A stretch of DNA of 64,000 nucleotides, taken from contig JACPVJ010000016.1 in NCBI GenBank assembly GCA_016191785.1, positions 1 through 64,000 of the forward strand, given 5' to 3'. The translations under genes and the position numbers were made by a program. Under the pieces are notes generated by a model. The model ran no database searches, had not been told where the DNA came from, and saw nothing but the letters and a program-made list of their open reading frames with translations. How positions within the stretch are numbered: the stretch's first letter is position 1; every line of letters starts with the position of its first letter. Below, piece after piece: positions 57,620-64,000 of this stretch. The stretch comes from Myxococcales bacterium. Its GTDB lineage: Bacteria; Myxococcota_A; Polyangia; Polyangiales; Polyangiaceae.

Positions 57620-59250
57620 TTCTCGTAAGGGGTCGGGGCGAGCCCCGGAAGATCGGGCGACTTGGTCGAGTCTCTCACGACTTTGCCCGCGGGTGCAGCG
57701 GGACTCGGCTTCTTCGGATCTGGGAACGACACCGTCACCGCCGTCGCCCCCGCAGGCGCTCGTGCGGTCGCTTTGCGCTGGTCCTCGGTCGCCGCCTCGA
57801 GCTCGAGCGGCGCGCCGGCCTCGCTGGCCTCCAGCGTCACTCGGAGCGCCTTGGTGGGGACGCCCACCGGCACGCTTCGCCCATTGACACGCAGGCTCTT
57901 GATGGGCGCGTTCGCGTCGACGGTCAGCTCGGCGAGCTTCGGCAGAGCGGAAGGAGCTGGGTCGGCCTTCGCGGAGGGCTGCGCCGTGAGCGTCGGGACC
58001 GCTGGCGCGGCGGGCTCGGCGTCCCGCGACTGACTTCGGCCGAGCAGCCACGCGCCGCCCGCCACGGCGGCGATGGACACGGCCCCTCCGAGCGCCCAGA
58101 GCACCGTGCGACGGCGGCCCTGCCGCTCGCGAAGAAGGTCGGTGCCGGGCTGGCTGTGGCGCGCCACGCTCGACGCGGAGATCGCGCTGGTGGTCTCGTC
58201 CGAGGCGGCGAGCGCGGTCGGGCCGCCCACCGCTCCGCTCAGCGTCGGCATGCTGCTCCGGAGCCGGATCACCCGGCTGACCTGCTCCCGCCGCGCGACG
58301 ATCTTGGGGCGCGCGGTCGCCTGCACGAACTCGCTGACCTCGTGGGCATCCGCCAGCCCGCCGACCGTCTTCCAGGCCTCGGTCACGCGTCGACGCAGCT
58401 CGTCGGCGGTGCCGATCCGCTCGTCGACGTCCATCGCGAGCGTCTGGGCCACCAGATCGTCGAGCGCCTTGGGGACGTCCGGCCGCACCGTAGAGATGCG
58501 AGGGGGCGGCTCGTTCACGATCCTGAGCAGCGTCGCGACCTGATCTTCCTGCCGGTAGAGTCGCTGCCCAGCGAGGACTTCCCACGCCACCACGCCCGCC
58601 GCCCACACGTCGCAGCGGCGGTCCACCTTCTTGCCGAGCGCTTGCTCGGGTGCCATGTAGGCGACCTTGCCCTTGATGATCCCCGAGCTGGTGACGTTGA
58701 CCCGGCCCGCTGCTTTGGCGACGCCGAAATCGGTGAGGCGACTGACGCCGTCGGTTCCGACCAAGATGTTCTGTGGGCTGAAGTCGCGATGGACGAGATC
58801 GAGCAGCACGCCTTCGTCGTCGCGGAGCTCGTGCGCAGCGTGGAGCCCGGCCAGTGCGTCCACCAAGATCCGCCCGGCGATGTTCAGCGGCAGGAACGAG
58901 CCGTCCGCACGGACCGCCCGGTGCAGCCCGCTGAGCGTGTCCCCCTCGACGTACTCCATCACCAGAAACACGCCCTGAGCGCTGTCGCCGACCTCGATCA
59001 CCGGCACGACGTTCGGATGCCGGATGCGCACCGCCAGCTTGGCCTCTTCGACCAGCGAGACGGTGGACTCTCGACCTTCTGCGCTCAAGAACGGATGCAT
59101 CAGCTTGAGGGCGACCTCTCGGTGCACGTTGCCGACGACCGGGATCCGCGCCAGATAGACCGTCGCCATGCCCCCGGTGCCGATCGGCAAGAGCAGCTCG
59201 TAACGACCCACACGCTCCGGAAAAGTCGGCGCGTCGAGGTCGGCAGACAT
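57616..59250 (-). CDS. Transmembrane Ser/Thr protein kinase with HRDFSPQN catalytic loop
   Basis: 544 residues. Kinase domain (about 17-280) with GTGGMATVYLA, ATP lysine K49 in VALK, HRDFSPQN (154-161), DFG (174-176) and APEQ. The catalytic loop has Ser where Lys normally sits in HRDxKxxN, a form I recall as common in myxobacterial kinases. A membrane helix (about 375-396) leads to a periplasmic PEGA-like tail (about 430-520: AELTVDANAPIKSLRVNGRSVPVGVPTKALRVTLEASE). TAATCT ends ten bases before the ATG. It is the first gene of an operon with a TPR/PEGA protein and an epimerase. Confidence 0.88.
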   Translation of the reverse strand: MSADLDAPTFPERVGRYELLLPIGTGGMATVYLARIPVVGNVHREVALKLMHPFLSAEGRESTVSLVEEAKLAVRIRHPNVVPVIEVGDSAQGVFLVMEYVEGDTLSGLHRAVRADGSFLPLNIAGRILVDALAGLHAAHELRDDEGVLLDLVHRDFSPQNILVGTDGVSRLTDFGVAKAAGRVNVTSSGIIKGKVAYMAPEQALGKKVDRRCDVWAAGVVAWEVLAGQRLYRQEDQVATLLRIVNEPPPRISTVRPDVPKALDDLVAQTLAMDVDERIGTADELRRRVTEAWKTVGGLADAHEVSEFVQATARPKIVARREQVSRVIRLRSSMPTLSGAVGGPTALAASDETTSAISASSVARHSQPGTDLLRERQGRRRTVLWALGGAVSIAAVAGGAWLLGRSQSRDAEPAAPAVPTLTAQPSAKADPAPSALPKLAELTVDANAPIKSLRVNGRSVPVGVPTKALRVTLEASEAGAPLELEAATEDQRKATARAPAGATAVTVSFPDPKKPSPAAPAGKVVRDSTKSPDLPGLAPTPYEK

Positions 59251-59309
59251 GAGTCGTCGCAGATTACCACGGTTTTCTGCGGCTTTCGGTAGTATGAGGA
59301 AGGCGCGAA

Positions 59310-60656
59310 ATGGCTGCGATCGAGATCGGCGAAACCGCGGGGGAAACTCTGGAGCTCTTCAAGGCGCTGCTCCGGATCGACACCACCAATCCGCCGGGCA
59401 ACGAGCGGCCGGCGGCCGAGCTGCTCGCGCGACTCTTCGAGCGCGAGGGGATCGAGCACACCCTGGTCGAGAGCGCCCCGACCCGTGCCAGCATCGTCGC
59501 CCGTCTGAGGGGCACGGGGGACCACGGCCCGCTCTTGCTGAACGGGCACCTCGACGTAGTGCCCGTCGACCGCGAGTCATGGTCATGCGACCCGTTCGCT
59601 GCCCACGAGGCCGATGGCTTCGTCTGGGGTCGCGGCGCCATCGACATGAAGAACATGGTGGCGATGAGCGCCATGACGCTGGTGGCACTGAAGCGTTCGG
59701 GGATCCGCCTGACCCGCGACCTGATCTTCGCGGGAGTGGCCGACGAGGAGGCGGGTTCCAACCACGGTGCGCTGTACCTGGTGCAGCAGCACCCCGAGCT
59801 GGTGCGGGCCGAGTACGTCCTCAACGAAGTGGGCGGCCACACCCTGCACATGGGCGCGTCGCGCTTCTACCCCGTGCAGGTGTCCGAAAAGGGGATCTGT
59901 TGGTTCGAGCTCGTGGCGACGGGTGACCCCGGTCACGGCTCGATGCCGCACTCGAACAACGCCGTGGTGAAGCTCTCGCGGGCCATCCAGGCTCTGGGCG
60001 ACACTCGCCTGCCGCAACGTGTGACCCCGGTGGTGGACCGCTTCCTCCGCACGCTGGCCCGCGGGGCACCGTTTCCCCAGAGCAAGATCATGCCGCTGAT
60101 GCTCGAGCCTCGGCTCGCGGGCTTCTTGCTCGACACGCTGGAACGCCAGAACCCGGACCAGGCCCGGGGGATCAACGCCATGCTCCGCAACACCGTGTCG
60201 CCGACGATTCTGCGGGCGGGGCGCAAGGTCAACGTCATCCCCTCCGAGGCCCGCGCCGAGCTCGATGGGCGAGTGATGCCGGGGACCAGCGTGGGCGAGT
60301 TCTTGGCCGAGGTCCAGGAGGTGATCGGGCGCGATCTGCGGCTGAACGTCCTCGAGCAGCACGACGGGACGGTGTTTCGCACCGACAGTCCGCTGTACGA
60401 CGCGATCGTGAAGTCCATCGACCGCCACGACCCCGGTGGGACGGTCGTGCCGTACATGATCCCGGGCTTCACCGACTCGTTCGCGTACGCCCGGCTCGGC
60501 GCCACCTGCTACGGGTTCTCGCCGGTGCGCCTTCCGCCCGAGTTGAACTTCACGCGCATGTACCACGGGCACGACGAGCGCATCCCGATCGACGGTTTCG
60601 TCTGGGGCTTCGGGGTGCTCTCGGAGTTGGTGCGCGAGTTCTGCTCGGCGGGGTGA
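59310..60656 (+). CDS. M20-family metallopeptidase/deacylase (ArgE/DapE/aminoacylase type)
   Basis: 448 residues with AGGAAGG before the ATG. Metal ligands H80 in NGHLDVVP and D112 in RGAIDMK, the catalytic ADEEAGSNHG and the dimerisation GHGSMPHSNNAV segment are all present. This subfamily, with the WGRGAIDMKN block, includes N-acyl amino-acid deacylases and long-chain aminopeptidases; the substrate is not evident. It is divergent from the kinase gene. Confidence 0.9.
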   Translation: MAAIEIGETAGETLELFKALLRIDTTNPPGNERPAAELLARLFEREGIEHTLVESAPTRASIVARLRGTGDHGPLLLNGHLDVVPVDRESWSCDPFAAHEADGFVWGRGAIDMKNMVAMSAMTLVALKRSGIRLTRDLIFAGVADEEAGSNHGALYLVQQHPELVRAEYVLNEVGGHTLHMGASRFYPVQVSEKGICWFELVATGDPGHGSMPHSNNAVVKLSRAIQALGDTRLPQRVTPVVDRFLRTLARGAPFPQSKIMPLMLEPRLAGFLLDTLERQNPDQARGINAMLRNTVSPTILRAGRKVNVIPSEARAELDGRVMPGTSVGEFLAEVQEVIGRDLRLNVLEQHDGTVFRTDSPLYDAIVKSIDRHDPGGTVVPYMIPGFTDSFAYARLGATCYGFSPVRLPPELNFTRMYHGHDERIPIDGFVWGFGVLSELVREFCSAG

Positions 60657-60659
60657 CCC

Positions 60660-61415
60660 TCAGCTGGCGCGGAGCTCGGCCGGCAAGGCCCACTCGATCA
60701 GCTCGAAGTACTGCAGGCGCTGCGCGTCGCTCACGTCTTTCCACGCGGCGCCCAAGAACTCGTGCCAGAGCTGAACCGCCAGCGCGCTCTGCCCGTGATC
60801 GGCGCCCGAGCTGACGCGCTGGTGCTCCCACTCGGCCTGCTCGAGCGCGCGCTGCCGGAGCTCGGCGGCCCGCGCGTGGCCCAGCCCGACGAACCGGTAG
60901 GCCACCGCCCCGGCGGCCTGGGCCGGGACCCGGACGGCGTCGCGGGGGGCGGCCGCGGCGTCCAGCGTGATCACGGCCGCGCTGGCGGCGTAGTGCGCGC
61001 CCAAAGTCGCCCAGCGGATCACGACCGCGTCGGCGTGGGGGTCGAGCGGCGTCGTCGCCTTGGGCGGCCGGACTTCACGCGACAGCGCGCCGCGCACGGC
61101 GTCGGCCGTCGCTCGCTCGAGGGGCGCGAGCGACGAGAACAGCTCGGCCCGCGCCTTGGCCACGCTCTCTGCACCGAGCCGACCGCTCACGAAGCCATCG
61201 AGCACGTCGAGCGCGTGCCGAACGGGGCGCGCGGCACTGGGGGGGGCGCACAGCGAAACCGCGTGCAGGCAGAGCGTGGAGCACAGGTGGAGCAGGCCGC
61301 GATGGGTGCCATCGCCCGGTGCAACCTGCCCGAGCGCCCGCTCGAACGCCGCCGGAGCCGCGCCGGTCAGCTGGTCGCCGGGCAAGACCAACGGCAGCGC
61401 GCGGAGCTTCTTCAT
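60660..61415 (-). CDS. Protein of unknown function downstream of serB
   Basis: 251 residues, no signal peptide or membrane helix, mainly helical and Ala-rich (for example AAPAAFERALGQVAPGDG, AVAYRFVGLGHARAAELRQRALEQAEWE). A HLCSTLCLHAVSLC segment (about 43-56) packs three cysteines but no known motif. It starts one base after the serB stop, so it is co-transcribed and possibly translationally coupled. I do not recognise the family. Confidence 0.7.
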   Translation of the reverse strand: MKKLRALPLVLPGDQLTGAAPAAFERALGQVAPGDGTHRGLLHLCSTLCLHAVSLCAPPSAARPVRHALDVLDGFVSGRLGAESVAKARAELFSSLAPLERATADAVRGALSREVRPPKATTPLDPHADAVVIRWATLGAHYAASAAVITLDAAAAPRDAVRVPAQAAGAVAYRFVGLGHARAAELRQRALEQAEWEHQRVSSGADHGQSALAVQLWHEFLGAAWKDVSDAQRLQYFELIEWALPAELRAS

Positions 61416-61416
61416 C

Positions 61417-62631
61417 TCACTCGACGCCGCGCAGGTCCCGTGCGTGAAACCCCATCAGGAAGAGCAGCGTGTCGAGTCGCTCGTGGTGGTTCAAGCTCAT
61501 GTCGGCCACCTCTTGCAGCTTGGGCTTCGCGCGGAAGGCGATGCCCAGACCCGCGGCCTTCAGCATCAACATGTCGTTCGCGCCGTCCCCGATGGCCACG
61601 GTCTGCTCCAGGCGGCAGCCGTAGACCTTGGACATGTCGCGCAGCACCTGGCACTTTCGCTCGCCGTCGACGATTGAGCCCTGGACCCGGCCCGTGAGCA
61701 CTCCGCCCTGCACCTCGAGCTCGTTCGAGAAGGCGAAATCGAGCCCGAAACGCTCCTTCAGCGGCTCGACGAAGAAATCGAAGCCACCGCTCACCAGGCC
61801 GACGCGGAAGCCCAGGCTCTTCAGGATGCGCACGAAGCGCTCGGCGCCGGGCGTGAGCTCGAAGCGAGACGCCAGCTCGCGCGCGCGATCCATGCTCAGG
61901 CCTTCGAGCAACTTGACGCGTTCGGACAGCGCGCTCTTGAAGTCCAGCTCGCCGCGCATGGCGCGCGCCGTGATGGCTGCGACCTGCTCCTTCACGCCGA
62001 CCAGCCCCGCCAGCTCGTCGATGAACTCCCCCTTCACGAAGGTCGAGTCCACGTCCATCACCACCATCCGCTTGTTGCGGCGAAAGATGTCGTCGCGCTG
62101 CACGGCCAGATCGACGCCCAGCGATGCGCCGAGCTCGAGGAACTGCCCCCGCAGCTCGGCCAGCTCTTCGTGCTTCACCGCCGGGCCGGGCGGGAGATCT
62201 GCCAAGAGCTCCAGCCCGTCGAGGTCGTCGTCCGACAGTGAGCGGATCTCCAAGATGTTCATCCCTCGGGCCGCCATGTTGCGGGTGATGGCGGCCACGG
62301 CGCGGCCGTCCGCCAGCTGCCCCAAAGCAGTCACGCAGAACCCGCTTGGCGTGAGCTCGGGGCGCGTCGTCGATGCCGGCTCGAACTTGGTCACCTCGAG
62401 CCGCAGCCCCAGATCCGAGGCGAAGAACAGGACCTCGCGCAGCGCGGCCGAGCTGGCCGGGATCTCGACGATGGCCGAAAGTGTCAGGTAGCCGTGGAGC
62501 ACGCTCTGCCCGATGTCGACCAGCTGCGCGCCCTCTTGGGCGACGATCTCGGCGATGCGTGCCGTGACGCCCGGACGATCGGGGCCCGCAAGGTGGAACA
62601 CCACTCGGTCTTTTTGGTTCTTTTGAGTCAT
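61417..62631 (-). CDS. serB: Phosphoserine phosphatase with two N-terminal ACT domains
   Basis: 404 residues. Two ACT domains (about 9-85 and 97-170: VFHLAGPDRPGVTARIAEIV and FCVTALGQLADGRAVAAITRNM) precede a HAD domain with the nucleophile in VMDVDSTFVKGE (about 190-201), LVSGGFDFFV and AIGDGANDMLM. It produces serine from phosphoserine; ACT domains usually confer serine feedback. ATG 62631 begins the first ACT domain. The mRNA leader contains a striking structured dyad (separate entry). Confidence 0.94.
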   Translation of the reverse strand: MTQKNQKDRVVFHLAGPDRPGVTARIAEIVAQEGAQLVDIGQSVLHGYLTLSAIVEIPASSAALREVLFFASDLGLRLEVTKFEPASTTRPELTPSGFCVTALGQLADGRAVAAITRNMAARGMNILEIRSLSDDDLDGLELLADLPPGPAVKHEELAELRGQFLELGASLGVDLAVQRDDIFRRNKRMVVMDVDSTFVKGEFIDELAGLVGVKEQVAAITARAMRGELDFKSALSERVKLLEGLSMDRARELASRFELTPGAERFVRILKSLGFRVGLVSGGFDFFVEPLKERFGLDFAFSNELEVQGGVLTGRVQGSIVDGERKCQVLRDMSKVYGCRLEQTVAIGDGANDMLMLKAAGLGIAFRAKPKLQEVADMSLNHHERLDTLLFLMGFHARDLRGVE

Positions 62632-62653
62632 GGCGGCGGCTGCTCGGGCGCGT

Positions 62654-62724
62654 GATAGGACTTTCGCTGCCGGATGGCAAACGGGTCCGACTTGACCCGT
62701 GGGCGCGGCCAAACGAAAGTCATC
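62654..62724 (-). promoter_or_regulatory. Nested co-centred inverted repeats: possible cloverleaf-like serB leader
   Basis: Outer arms GACTTTCG (62659-62666) and CGAAAGTC (62714-62721) and inner arms ACGGGTC (62681-62687) and GACCCGT (62694-62700) are exact, with centres within half a base of each other. GAT and ATC extend the outer stem past a 2-base bulge. Between outer and inner arms one small hairpin TGCC-GGAT-GGCA (62668-62679) and a weaker GGC-GCG-GCC pair can form. On the reverse strand a CATTCT hexamer (62739-62734) would start serB transcription near 62727, just before the structure, leaving about 22 bases to the ATG. It lacks T-arm signatures of a tRNA. Confidence 0.5.
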
Positions 62725-62736
62725 GGGGAGCTCAGA

Positions 62737-63147
62737 ATGCGCACGACCTCGGCCTGCCTCGCCCTGCTCTTTTCCGCTCTTCTCGCTTGCAAGAAAGAGG
62801 CCCCGCAGCAGCAGCAGGCCGCCGCCGAGCCGCCGCCTCCGCCGCCCCCGCCGCCGGCGCCGGAAGAGAAGATCGCGGACTTCAAGGGCACGTTCGTCAG
62901 CAACTGGGGCAAGGCGAAGTGCACTCAGGTGAAGCGAAACGTGAACTGCCTGTACGCCGGCAAGAGCGGGTCGATGGACTGCAAGGTCGTGGGCGAGAAA
63001 GACCTCGAGTGCGACTGGGAAGAGCCCGGCGCCAGCGGCAAGGCGAAGCTCGCGAAGAAGGACGACGGAAAGATCTCGGGGACCTGGGGCAACGGCTCGA
63101 GCGCCACCAACGGCGGCATGTGGGTGTTCAAACCCGTCGCCGAGTGA
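62737..63147 (+). CDS. Small lipoprotein of unknown function
   Basis: 136 residues from ATG 62737 with GGGGAG seven bases before. The signal peptide ends SALLAC (Cys18), then KKE and a Gln/Pro-rich linker (QQQQ, then nine Pro). The C-terminal domain (about 50-136) is beta-rich with four cysteines (KCTQVK, VNCLY, MDCKV, LECDW) that could form two disulfides. The family is not recognised. It is divergent from serB. Confidence 0.78.
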   Translation: MRTTSACLALLFSALLACKKEAPQQQQAAAEPPPPPPPPPAPEEKIADFKGTFVSNWGKAKCTQVKRNVNCLYAGKSGSMDCKVVGEKDLECDWEEPGASGKAKLAKKDDGKISGTWGNGSSATNGGMWVFKPVAE

Positions 63148-63174
63148 GCGCGACCCGGACCGGGGGCGGCGCCC

Positions 63175-63199
63175 GCCTGCGTCCGCGCGCCGCGCAGGC
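63175..63199. terminator. GC-rich hairpin between convergent genes
   Basis: GCCTGCG (63175-63181) and CGCAGGC (63193-63199) are exact reverse complements with an 11-base spacer, in the 66-base gap between two convergent stops. It has no T run, so terminator function is uncertain. Confidence 0.3.
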
Positions 63200-63213
63200 C
63201 CGGGCGCGACGGC

Positions 63214-64000
63214 TCACTTCGGCTTCGGCACCTTGCGCAGCTCGCCGGTGCTCGTCGCGAAGACCACGTCGTACGGGGAGTCGGCGACCGCGGTGGGACC
63301 GGACTCTTTCGGGGCGATCTGGGTCGGCGTGCCCCCGCCCGCGGCCACGGTGAAGACGCCGCCGCCGGCGTAGCCTTGCGTCTCGTCCCCACGGGCGGCC
63401 CACGCCACGGTTGCGCTCGATTTGAAGCGGATCAAAGGTCCGATGTTGGAGAAGCCCGCCGCGAGCTGCTTGGGTGCGGCACCCTTGCCGTCGCACGCGG
63501 AGCTCGAGAGCGGTCGCACCCAGACGCTGCCGTCGCCGCGGGTATAGTAGAAATTCGCCGCGTCCGCGGTCAGCCCGACGGCGTCGGTCACCGGCGCGTC
63601 GAGGGCGCTCGCGCGCGTGCCGCCCCCGGTGGGCATGACCCAGATGTTTCCGGCCGAGACCCAGTAGACGCAGGCGCCGCTGGCGACGACCGCGCCGGAC
63701 GTCTCCGAATCGGTGGCGGTGAACAGCGCCGTCGCGTTGGCGACCCCCGAGCCGAGCCCGAACCGTGCGAGTCCCGCGGCGTGGGTCGCGTCCGTGTCGA
63801 ACGTCGCATACGCGAAGCCGTCCGTCGCGGCGAAGACACCCCGGGCGCCGAGGGGCGTTTGCCCGGTGATCACGATGGCATCCTTGGTGCCGCCGGCCTT
63901 CGTGGTTCGCACGACGCTTCCCTCGGGGCCGGTGTTCTTGCCGCCGACCACGAACACGAACGCGGAGGTCGAGGGGGCCGACAGAGCACGCGGCTTCTCG
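63214..64000 (-). CDS. Beta-propeller-like protein, N terminus missing (runs off the window)
   Basis: The frame is open to the right edge, so at least the first residues are lost; a GTG at 63957 is internal. The visible 262 residues are short beta repeats, such as VVRTTKAGGTKDAIVITGQTPLGARGVFAATDGFAYATF, ACVYWVSAGNIWVMPTGGG and NFYYTRGDGSVWVRPLSSSACDGKG, the pattern of an exported propeller related to those read out with DUF5050/NHL-type repeats. It is convergent with the small lipoprotein at 62737. Function unknown. Confidence 0.72.
   Translation of the reverse strand, partial: EKPRALSAPSTSAFVFVVGGKNTGPEGSVVRTTKAGGTKDAIVITGQTPLGARGVFAATDGFAYATFDTDATHAAGLARFGLGSGVANATALFTATDSETSGAVVASGACVYWVSAGNIWVMPTGGGTRASALDAPVTDAVGLTADAANFYYTRGDGSVWVRPLSSSACDGKGAAPKQLAAGFSNIGPLIRFKSSATVAWAARGDETQGYAGGGVFTVAAGGGTPTQIAPKESGPTAVADSPYDVVFATSTGELRKVPKPK

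Noticed and set aside
62654..62724. tRNA gene
   Set aside because: The fold resembles a cloverleaf, but there is no GTTCRANNC T-arm, no standard D-arm or 7-base anticodon loop, and no CCA-type 3' end.

Overview
This window is high-GC chromosomal DNA from a gliding-type myxobacterium, most likely Myxococcota of the Polyangia/Sorangium kind. The evidence is indirect: eukaryote-like Ser/Thr kinases (two, one fused to an AAA ATPase and TPRs), three tandem bactofilins, many lipoproteins whose lipobox is followed by a long Gly/Ser/Thr stalk, a MopE-type calcium-loop repeat protein, PEGA/TPR envelope proteins, and GTG/TTG starts. I found no rRNA, tRNA, CRISPR array, insertion sequence, phage gene or plasmid function. 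Genes cover almost all of the window; no gene-free stretch exceeds about 260 bases.

Layout. 1-4.1 kb: a truncated stalk lipoprotein, then a tight operon of VKOR-DsbA fusion, OmpA-like protein, TlpA-like lipoprotein and an RlmI-type rRNA methyltransferase. 4.1-7.4 kb: reverse-strand exported proteins, one preceded by a textbook sigma-54 promoter. 7.6-11.2 kb (reverse): three bactofilins with pyrE, and DAHP synthase with a SpoU methyltransferase. 11.4-17.6 kb: trxA, a membrane metallophosphoesterase, a 1116-residue Asp-box lipoprotein and purB. 17.6-31 kb: glycosyltransferase, CrtC-like lipocalin protein, thiolase, Shelphs-like phosphatase, RNase J, rhodanese, a phytoene-desaturase-like FAD enzyme and a 3-hydroxyacyl-CoA dehydrogenase operon. 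31-39 kb: membrane and secreted proteins of unknown function, a GH114-like lipoprotein and a MopE-repeat lipoprotein. 39-46 kb: kinase-AAA-TPR regulator, UbiB-type kinase and a stalk lipoprotein. 46-53.6 kb: CBS protein, M18 aminopeptidase, then an operon of unknown protein, NtrY-like histidine kinase, membrane thioredoxin, YggX and an exported protein; TerB-like and lytic transglycosylase genes. 53.6-64 kb: PEGA protein, SlyX, epimerase, TPR/PEGA protein, Ser/Thr kinase, M20 peptidase, SerB and two further exported proteins.

How they fit. Most of the window is envelope biology (periplasmic thiol redox, surface lipoproteins, bactofilin scaffold, wall turnover) mixed with housekeeping biosynthesis (pyrimidine, purine, aromatic, serine) and signalling. 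The most notable non-coding signals are: (i) a recurring TANNNT hexamer 6-9 bases before start codons of genes with no good Shine-Dalgarno, which suggests widespread leaderless mRNAs and very compact divergent promoters; (ii) a nested, co-centred inverted repeat before serB that folds on paper into a cloverleaf-like leader; (iii) a perfect sigma-54 -24/-12 element; and (iv) several strong operator-like dyads between divergent genes.
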